Source: Acidovorax radicis
Lineage (GTDB): Bacteria; Pseudomonadota; Gammaproteobacteria; Burkholderiales; Burkholderiaceae_C
Reading direction: 5' to 3'
DNA length: 64,000 bases
Assembly (NCBI RefSeq): GCF_020510705.1
Contig: NZ_CP075184.1
Span: forward strand, 2,232,001 to 2,296,000
Shown here: positions 58,396 through 64,000 of the stretch, in pieces
Position numbering within the stretch: the first letter of the stretch is position 1
How the letters are laid out: every line of letters starts with the position of its first letter
Program-made: the position numbers and the translations under genes
The notes under the pieces: generated by a model
Seen by the model: only the letters and a program-made list of their open reading frames with translations
The model's database searches: none
Told to the model about the DNA's origin: nothing

Positions 58396-59391
58396 ATGTC
58401 CACACAGCCTCGCATCCTGGTCGCCCGAGCGATATTCCCCGACATCGTGGATCGCCTGCGCGAACACTTCGTGGTCGAAGCCAACCCTGACGACGTGATC
58501 TGGACCCCGGCCGAGCTGGCCGCCCGCCTGGCCGACAAGGACGGCGTGCTCACCACCGGCAGCCAGCGCATCGACGCCACCTTGCTCGCCGCCGCGCCGC
58601 GCCTGAAGATCTGCGCCAACATGGCCGTGGGCTACAACAACTTTGATGTGGATGCCATGACCGCCGCAGGCGTGTGGGGCACCAACACGCCGGATGTGCT
58701 GACCGAGACCACGGCCGATTTCGGCTTTGCGCTCTTGATGGCCACGGCGCGCCGCATGACCGAGAGCGAGCATTACCTGCGCGCCGGAAAGTGGACCAAG
58801 TGGAGTTACGACATGTTTGCGGGCAGCGACATCCACGGCAGCACGCTGGGCATCATCGGCATGGGCCGCATCGGGCAGGGCATTGCCAAGCGCGGCGCGC
58901 ACGGCTTTGGCATGAAGGTGATCTATCACAACCGCTCGCGCCTGGCGCCCGCGCTCGAAGCCGAATGCAAGGCAGCGTATGTGAGCAAGGAAGAGCTGCT
59001 GCGCACGGCCGACCATGTGGTGCTGGTGGTGCCTTACACCCCCGCATCGCACCACACCATTGGCGCGGCCGAGCTGGCGCTGATGAAGCCGACGGCTACC
59101 CTCATCAACATTGCGCGCGGCGGCATCGTGGACGATGCCGCGCTGGCCGTGGCGCTGCGCGAAGGCCGCATTGCCGCAGCGGGCCTGGATGTGTTCGAGG
59201 GCGAGCCCAGCGTGCACCCCGATCTGCTCACCGTGCCCAACGTGGTGCTCACGCCGCACATTGCCAGCGCCACGGTGCCCACGCGCCGTGCCATGGCCAA
59301 CCTGGCGGCAGACAACCTGATGGCCTTCTTTGACGGGCGCGGGGCGCTCACACCGGTGAACCAGCCCGTGGCCGGCTTGCGCGCGCAGTGA
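58396..59391 (+). CDS. D-2-hydroxyacid dehydrogenase (glyoxylate/hydroxypyruvate reductase type)
   Basis: 331 residues, GGAGATAT before the ATG. Rossmann signature GIIGMGRIGQGIAKRGAHGF (about 153-172), catalytic Arg in NIARGGIVDD, Glu in DVFEGEP and His in TPHIASAT. Best fits GhrB-like enzymes that reduce glyoxylate and hydroxypyruvate with NAD(P)H. 16 bp downstream of the antiporter, so likely co-transcribed. It would pair with aceA in handling glyoxylate, although they are far apart. Confidence 0.9.
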   Translation: MSTQPRILVARAIFPDIVDRLREHFVVEANPDDVIWTPAELAARLADKDGVLTTGSQRIDATLLAAAPRLKICANMAVGYNNFDVDAMTAAGVWGTNTPDVLTETTADFGFALLMATARRMTESEHYLRAGKWTKWSYDMFAGSDIHGSTLGIIGMGRIGQGIAKRGAHGFGMKVIYHNRSRLAPALEAECKAAYVSKEELLRTADHVVLVVPYTPASHHTIGAAELALMKPTATLINIARGGIVDDAALAVALREGRIAAAGLDVFEGEPSVHPDLLTVPNVVLTPHIASATVPTRRAMANLAADNLMAFFDGRGALTPVNQPVAGLRAQ

Positions 59392-59402
59392 GGAGAGTTT
59401 TG

Positions 59403-59459
59403 AATAAAAATGGCCTGTGGCGCTTATTGGATAAGCGCTAGCAGCTATTAAAAGCATAG
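59403..59459. repeat. Interspersed repeat copy, reverse orientation
   Basis: AATAAAAATGGCC, then GGCGCTTATTGGATAAGCGC hairpin (59421-59437), then TAGCAGCTATTAAAA. It is a full copy in reverse orientation. It sits just before rmuC. Confidence 0.8.
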
Positions 59460-59469
59460 TAAATCTGCC

Positions 59470-61017
59470 TTGACTACCGATACCCTCGTTCTGCTGGCCG
59501 CGTTGGCCCTGGTGCTGTTGCTGCTGGTGCTTCTTCTGCTACGCTGCCCCCGCATTGATTTGCCGCCTGAGTGGGCTGCCCGTCTGCAGGCGTTGGAGCA
59601 CACCGCCCAGGCCACGCAGATGGCAGTGGCCAAGAACGATGGCGCGCTGGACGGCATGGGCCAGCAGTTGCGTGGCTTCACGCAGACCACACAGACCGCG
59701 CTGGAGGCCCTGCGCCACGCAGTGGACGAGCGCTTGGCCCAGGCCGTGACCGAATCGCGCAACGGCCGTACCGAGCTGCTGGCGGCCTTCAGCGTGTTTG
59801 AGGCGCGGCTGGAGCAGCGCCTCACGGCCCTGGACGCGGCCACGCGCCTCACGCTCGATTCGCTCAAGAGCGACACCCAGTCGCAGCTGGGGGTGATGTC
59901 GCAAGCGCTCAAAGACCAGCTCGAAGCCAACAGCTTTCAGATCAAGAACCAGTTTGCGGTGCTGCAAGATGCGGTGTCGCAGCAGCTCACCGGGCTGGTG
60001 CAGGGCAGCCAGCACAACGCCGAACAACTGCGCACCGCGCTCAACGAACGCCTGGCTGCCATCCAGGCCGACAACGCCACCAAGCTCGAAGAAATGCGCC
60101 GCACGGTGGACGAAAAGCTCCACGCCACGCTGGAGCAGCGCCTCGGCGAATCGTTCAAGCTGGTCAGCGACCGGCTTGAGCAGGTGCACAAGGGCCTGGG
60201 CGAGATGCAGACCCTGGCCGGCAGCGTGGGCGACTTGAAACGCGTGATGACCAACGTGAAGTCGCGTGGCACCTGGGGCGAAATGCAGCTGGGCGCCATC
60301 ATCGACAACGTGCTCACGCCCGAGCAGTTCGCCCGCAACGTCAAGACCGTGCCAGGCAGCGACGAGCTGGTGGAATTTGCGATCCGCCTGCCGGGCAAGA
60401 GCGACGAGCACCCGGTGTGGCTGCCCATCGACTCCAAATACCCGGTGGAGCAATACCAGCGCCTGATGGACGCGCAAGATGCCGCCGACAAGGCGACCAT
60501 CTTGTCGGCGGGCAATGCGTTTGAAACGTCCATCAAGCTCGAAGCCAAGAAGATCTTCGCCAAGTACGTCTCGCCCCCGCACACCACCGACTTCGCCGTG
60601 CTGTACTTGCCCACCGAGGGCCTGTTTGCCGAGGTGATGCGCCGCCCCGGCCTGGTTGAAGCCGTGCAGAACGAATGCCGCGTGATGATCACCGGCCCGG
60701 CCAACCTGGCCGCCATGCTCAACAGCCTGCAGATGGGCTTCAAGACGCTGGCGATTGAAAAGCGCTCGTCCGAGGTGTGGAGTCTGTTGGGCATGGTCAA
60801 GACCGAGTTCGCCAAGTTTGGCGATGTGGTCGAGGCCACCAAAAAGTCCATCGACGCCGCCGCCAGGAAGTTTGACGAGGTGGGCGTGCGCACCCGCGCC
60901 ATCCAAAAGCGCCTGCGCGATGTGCAGGACCTGCCCGCGCCCGACACTGCTGTGCCCTTGGCAGGGGCCCGCACGGCTGCGCTGCCGGGGCTGGATGCGG
61001 AGGATGATTCTCTGTGA
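59470..61017 (+). CDS. rmuC: DNA recombination protein RmuC
   Basis: 515 residues from TTG 59470; no good ribosome binding site is seen. N-terminal membrane helix (VLLAALALVLLLLVLLLL), a long coiled-coil region (about 40-260) and a C-terminal nuclease-like domain: GTWGEMQLGAIIDNVLTPEQF, LPIDSKYPVEQYQR. RmuC limits inversions at short inverted repeats. That is of interest in a genome with palindromic repeats. Confidence 0.93.
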   Translation: MTTDTLVLLAALALVLLLLVLLLLRCPRIDLPPEWAARLQALEHTAQATQMAVAKNDGALDGMGQQLRGFTQTTQTALEALRHAVDERLAQAVTESRNGRTELLAAFSVFEARLEQRLTALDAATRLTLDSLKSDTQSQLGVMSQALKDQLEANSFQIKNQFAVLQDAVSQQLTGLVQGSQHNAEQLRTALNERLAAIQADNATKLEEMRRTVDEKLHATLEQRLGESFKLVSDRLEQVHKGLGEMQTLAGSVGDLKRVMTNVKSRGTWGEMQLGAIIDNVLTPEQFARNVKTVPGSDELVEFAIRLPGKSDEHPVWLPIDSKYPVEQYQRLMDAQDAADKATILSAGNAFETSIKLEAKKIFAKYVSPPHTTDFAVLYLPTEGLFAEVMRRPGLVEAVQNECRVMITGPANLAAMLNSLQMGFKTLAIEKRSSEVWSLLGMVKTEFAKFGDVVEATKKSIDAAARKFDEVGVRTRAIQKRLRDVQDLPAPDTAVPLAGARTAALPGLDAEDDSL

Positions 61018-62204
61018 ACTGGGCCCTCGCGCGGTTGATCGCAGGCCAGATCTGTGTGCACGCGTGCATGGCGGGGATGCGCCTGGCCGCGCCGCTGCTG
61101 GCGCTGCGTGAGGGCTACAGTGCTGCGGCGCTGGGTGTGCTCCTGGCGTTGTTTGCGCTTACGCAGGTGTTTTTGGCGTTGCCCGCAGGGCGTTATGCAG
61201 ACCGCCATGGCCTCAAGCGGCCGGTGGGCTACGCGGTGGCGGTGGCCTCGGTGGGGGCGGGCTTGGCGCTCGTGTACCCGGTGTTTCCGGTCTTGTGCCT
61301 GGCGGCGCTGATGACAGGCGGCGCCACGGGCGCCGCGACCATTGCCCTGCAGCGCCATGTAGGGCGTGCGGCCCACGATGCCACGCAGCTGCGGCAGGTG
61401 TTCAGCTGGCTGGCCATCGGGCCTGCGGTGTCCAATTTCATCGGTCCTTTTTGCGCCGGGCTTTTGATCGACAACGTGGGCAGCGTGGCCGGCAGCACCG
61501 AGGGCTATCGCGCTGCGTTTGCGTTGATGGCGGTGTTGCCGCTGCTCACCTGGTTCTGGGTGCGCAACACGGTCGAATTGCCGCCAGTGATCGCTGCGAG
61601 CGGTGGCGCGGCCCCCCGGGCCTGGGACCTGATGAACGAGCCCCCGTTTCGCCGCCTGCTGATCGTCAACTGGCTGCTGTCGTCGTGCTGGGACGTGCAC
61701 ACCTTTGTGGTGCCTCTGTTGGGGCATGAGCGCGGGCTATCGGCCTCGGTCATCGGCTCCATCCTGGGGGCATTTGCCATTGCCGCTGCGGTGATCCGCC
61801 TGCTGATGCCACTGGTGGCCGAGCGTTTGCGCGAGCGTGTGGTCGTGACCGGCGCCATGGCCATCACGGCCCTGCTGTTTGGTGTGTACCCGTTGCTGGG
61901 CAGCGCACTGGCCATGGGGGTCTGCTCGGTGCTGCTGGGGTTTGCGCTGGGCTCGGTGCAGCCCATGGTGATGAGTTTGCTGCACCAGATCACGCCGTCG
62001 CACCGCCATGGCGAGGCGCTGGGTTTGCGTCTCATGGCCATCAACGCTTCCAGCGTGCTGATGCCCATGTTGTTTGGAACCGCAGGCGCCGTGATCGGCG
62101 TAGGGGGCTTGTTCTGGGTGGTGGGCGCCGCCGTGGGCGTCTGCACGCGGGCGGCTTGGCGGCTGGGCGGCACAGACGCAGAGCGCTGCAGAAAGCCTGT
62201 GTGA
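61014..62204 (+). CDS. MFS transporter
   Basis: 396 residues, 12 membrane helices. Start GTG 61014 overlaps the rmuC stop by 4 bases (GTGA). The loop after helix 2 has AGRYADRHGLKRPV, the major-facilitator signature. Two six-helix halves separated by a central loop near residue 195. Substrate unknown; most similar in layout to drug or sugar efflux proteins. Confidence 0.9.
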   Translation: MNWALARLIAGQICVHACMAGMRLAAPLLALREGYSAAALGVLLALFALTQVFLALPAGRYADRHGLKRPVGYAVAVASVGAGLALVYPVFPVLCLAALMTGGATGAATIALQRHVGRAAHDATQLRQVFSWLAIGPAVSNFIGPFCAGLLIDNVGSVAGSTEGYRAAFALMAVLPLLTWFWVRNTVELPPVIAASGGAAPRAWDLMNEPPFRRLLIVNWLLSSCWDVHTFVVPLLGHERGLSASVIGSILGAFAIAAAVIRLLMPLVAERLRERVVVTGAMAITALLFGVYPLLGSALAMGVCSVLLGFALGSVQPMVMSLLHQITPSHRHGEALGLRLMAINASSVLMPMLFGTAGAVIGVGGLFWVVGAAVGVCTRAAWRLGGTDAERCRKPV

Positions 62205-62284
62205 GCGCGCGCCTGCCTCGATGGTGGGTGGGGCCAGCCTGCGTTTGACGGGTGTGGCAGTGGCCCGCAGCCGGCGAGACGGCC

Positions 62285-63148
62285 TTACAGCTTGTAGAAC
62301 GTGCGGATGAAGTCCCAGGCTTCCTGCGGGTCGTCCGTGGTGTGGAACAGCTGCAGGTCTTTGGCGGCGATGGTGCCTTCCTCGACCATCACGTCAAAGT
62401 TGATGAGGCGCTTCCAGTAGTCCACGCCGAACAACACGATGGGCACCGGTTTGGCCTTGCCGGTCTGCACCAGGGTGAGCACTTCGAACAGTTCATCGAG
62501 CGTGCCGAACCCGCCAGGGAAGGTCACCAGGGCCTTGGCGCGCATCATGAAGTGCATCTTGCGCAGCGCAAAGTAATGGAACTTGAAGCTCAGCGAGGGC
62601 GAGATGAAGCGGTTGCCGCTTTGCTCGTGTGGCAGGCCGATGTTGAGGCCCACGTTCAGTGCGCCCGCCTCGTGGGCCCCCCGGTTGGCGGCCTCCATGA
62701 TGCCGGGGCCGCCGCCTGTGCAGATGTAGATGCGGTCGGCAGGGCGCTGGCGCTCGCTGTAGGTGGCCACGAGGCCTGCGAATTGGCGCGCCAGGTCGTA
62801 ATAGCGGGCGTTGCGCACGGCCTGGCGGGCGCGCTGCAGCTGTTCTGCATCGCCGCTGGCCTCGGCTTCGCTCAGCCGGGCTGCGGCCTCGTCGGGCGCC
62901 ACAAAGCGGGCGCTGCCATACACCACCACCGTGTTCTCGATGCCTTGCTCGGCCTGGCCCAGGTCGGGTTTGAGCATCTCCAGCTGAAAGCGGATGCCCC
63001 GCGTTTCACGCCGGAACAGGAACTCGGGGTCGGCAAAGGCCAGCCGGTAAGCGTCGGCGTGCAGGGGGTTGTCGTTGTTGGCGTGGGCGTGCAGTTCGGC
63101 CCAGGCATCGGCCAGGCGGCGTTCGTTGAGTTGGGTGTTGGCTTCCAT
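62285..63148 (-). CDS. LOG-family protein (nucleotide phosphoribohydrolase)
   Basis: 287 residues. Rossmann-like fold with signatures GGGPGIMEAANRGAHEAG (phosphate-binding) and PGGFGTLDELFEVLTLVQTGK (catalytic PGGxGTxxE). The plant LOG enzyme releases cytokinin bases; bacterial ones (YgdH/PpnN-like) cleave nucleoside monophosphates. N-terminal 80 residues are an extra helical part. Transcribed leftward, convergent with the MFS gene. Confidence 0.9.
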   Translation of the reverse strand: MEANTQLNERRLADAWAELHAHANNDNPLHADAYRLAFADPEFLFRRETRGIRFQLEMLKPDLGQAEQGIENTVVVYGSARFVAPDEAAARLSEAEASGDAEQLQRARQAVRNARYYDLARQFAGLVATYSERQRPADRIYICTGGGPGIMEAANRGAHEAGALNVGLNIGLPHEQSGNRFISPSLSFKFHYFALRKMHFMMRAKALVTFPGGFGTLDELFEVLTLVQTGKAKPVPIVLFGVDYWKRLINFDVMVEEGTIAAKDLQLFHTTDDPQEAWDFIRTFYKL

Positions 63149-63540
63149 GGGGATTCCGGGCGCCGCGGCGCGAGGCCGGACGATGAATAAGAGGATGTGG
63201 CCGCGTCGCTCTTTGGCGGGCAGTCAGGTGGGGCCAAATTTTATGCCAAATCACTTGATTGCGATTGATGGATATGCGTTGCAAGCTATAAAAATCATAG
63301 TGATTCAGTGCGCTGGCAAAGCGGATCGGGACGTGCCCTCGTCATCGTCTGGCACGGTATGGCACGGCGCGGCGTTCGCTGGAGGGGGGGGAGGGGCTTG
63401 CCTGCAATCCCGCACTGGCAGCGCGGCCAGCACTTGGAGACCGGACCGTTGCGTGGCCATACTGCATGGGTCCGCGCAAAGCCCACTGCGGCAAGGCGCA
63501 TTCCCCGGCCTTTGGGGCCGCCTCGACCTTGCGATATTCC
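63149..63540. other. 392-bp spacer with no gene found
   Basis: It contains a diverged interspersed repeat near 63280-63320 (CAAGCTATAAAAATCATAGTGATTCAGTGCGCTGG) and G-rich sequence. I see no convincing frame, terminator or operator. It should carry the divergent promoters of the LOG gene and the P450 gene. Confidence 0.6.
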
Positions 63541-64000
63541 ATGAACCCACCTGCACACCAACCCGACTGGAATCCCCGGGCGGACGACGTTCAACACAAC
63601 CAGATCCGCGCCTACGACGAGGTGGCCGGGCGCTGTCCTGTCGCTTTCAGCGAGATGCTGCACTGGTCGGTGTTCCATCACGCGGATGTTATGCGCGTGT
63701 TGCTTGATCCCGTCACCTTCAGCAATGCCGTGTCGCGCCATGTGGCCGTCCCCAATGGCATGGACCCGCCCGAGCACACCGCCTACCGCCGGGCCATCGA
63801 ACCCTATTTTTCCGCGCAGCGGGTGGACGCTTTCGAGCCCGCATGCCGCGAGATCGCGGCTGCACTGGCCCAGGCGCTGGCGGGTGGCGGCGAGGTCGAG
63901 ATGATCGCCGCCTTTGCACTGCCCTTTGCCGTGCGTGCCCAGTGTGCGTTTTTGGGCTGGCCCGAAACGCTGCAGGCATCGCTGACGCAGTGGCTGCAAA
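63541..64000 (+). CDS. Cytochrome P450, N-terminal part
   Basis: 153 codons, open at the window edge. MNPPAHQPDWNPRADDVQHNQIRAYDEVAGRCPV then GMDPPEHTAYRRAIEPYFSAQRVDAFEP, the C-helix heme-propionate motif of soluble bacterial P450s (PPEHTxxRR). The heme cysteine region lies beyond the window. Substrate cannot be inferred. Confidence 0.9.
   Translation, partial: MNPPAHQPDWNPRADDVQHNQIRAYDEVAGRCPVAFSEMLHWSVFHHADVMRVLLDPVTFSNAVSRHVAVPNGMDPPEHTAYRRAIEPYFSAQRVDAFEPACREIAAALAQALAGGGEVEMIAAFALPFAVRAQCAFLGWPETLQASLTQWLQ

Noticed and set aside
57009..58622. 537-codon open frame on the minus strand
   Set aside because: Antisense to the antiporter gene; histidine/glutamine-rich composition typical of shadow frames.
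59937..61727. 596-codon open frame on the minus strand
   Set aside because: Antisense to rmuC and the MFS gene; no recognisable domain.

Overview
The window looks like chromosome of a betaproteobacterium of the Comamonadaceae, most likely Acidovorax or a close relative. The grounds are high G+C, the gene order thrS-infC-rpmI-rplT-pheST-ihfA-merR and folC-SPOR-cvpA-purF, a Bug-family solute receptor, a phasin (polyhydroxyalkanoate storage), an IPTL-CTERM surface protein, and a short palindromic interspersed repeat that I associate with this family. Genus is an inference; no 16S gene is present.

Layout. 1-9.9 kb: a gamma-glutamylcyclotransferase-like gene, isocitrate lyase with an operator-rich promoter, then a translation block (thrS, infC, rpmI, rplT, pheS, pheT, ihfA) and a MerR regulator. 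The leader of thrS carries what reads as a complete ribosome-mediated attenuator with a threonine-rich 13-codon leader peptide. 10.5-13.8 kb: a small island between tRNA-Pro(GGG) and tRNA-Thr(CGU), with an SSB-like gene, an IS3-family element with an amber codon, a G-rich 22-bp triple repeat and a membrane protein. 13.8-19.4 kb: prfB (programmed frameshift), a HAD phosphatase, pepN and fbp, all leftward. 19.6-25.1 kb: a leftward surface-protein operon (IPTL-CTERM protein, collagen-like protein, three tandem 212-residue tail-collar paralogues) beside a decayed divergent two-component system.

25-45.7 kb is mostly housekeeping: hydrolase, Tas-like aldo/keto reductase, M20 peptidase, Bug receptor with divergent LysR regulator, ybaK, plsY, a degenerate HD-type protein, an aspartic protease, yajQ/murB, a queuosine-precursor transporter behind a candidate preQ1-I riboswitch, argG, ppnP, a glycine-zipper protein, an ArsC-like reductase, folC-SPOR-cvpA-purF and gltX. 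45.7-50.6 kb: a directly duplicated tRNA-Ala/Glu/Asp block followed by the scar of a conjugative element (AlpA-like regulator, DUF2274 protein, truncated trbI), an intact IS21-family element and a truncated EAL gene. 50.9-64 kb: an SDR dehydrogenase with a LiuR-like operator, an iron-binding protein with a Fur-like site, a phasin with PhaR-like sites, a histone-deacetylase-like gene with a thioesterase, pncB, a Na+/H+ antiporter, a 2-hydroxyacid dehydrogenase, rmuC, an MFS transporter, a LOG-family gene and the start of a cytochrome P450 gene.

The best candidates for new biology are the thrS attenuator, the collar/collagen/IPTL operon, and the interspersed repeat, one copy of which is translated inside pepN.
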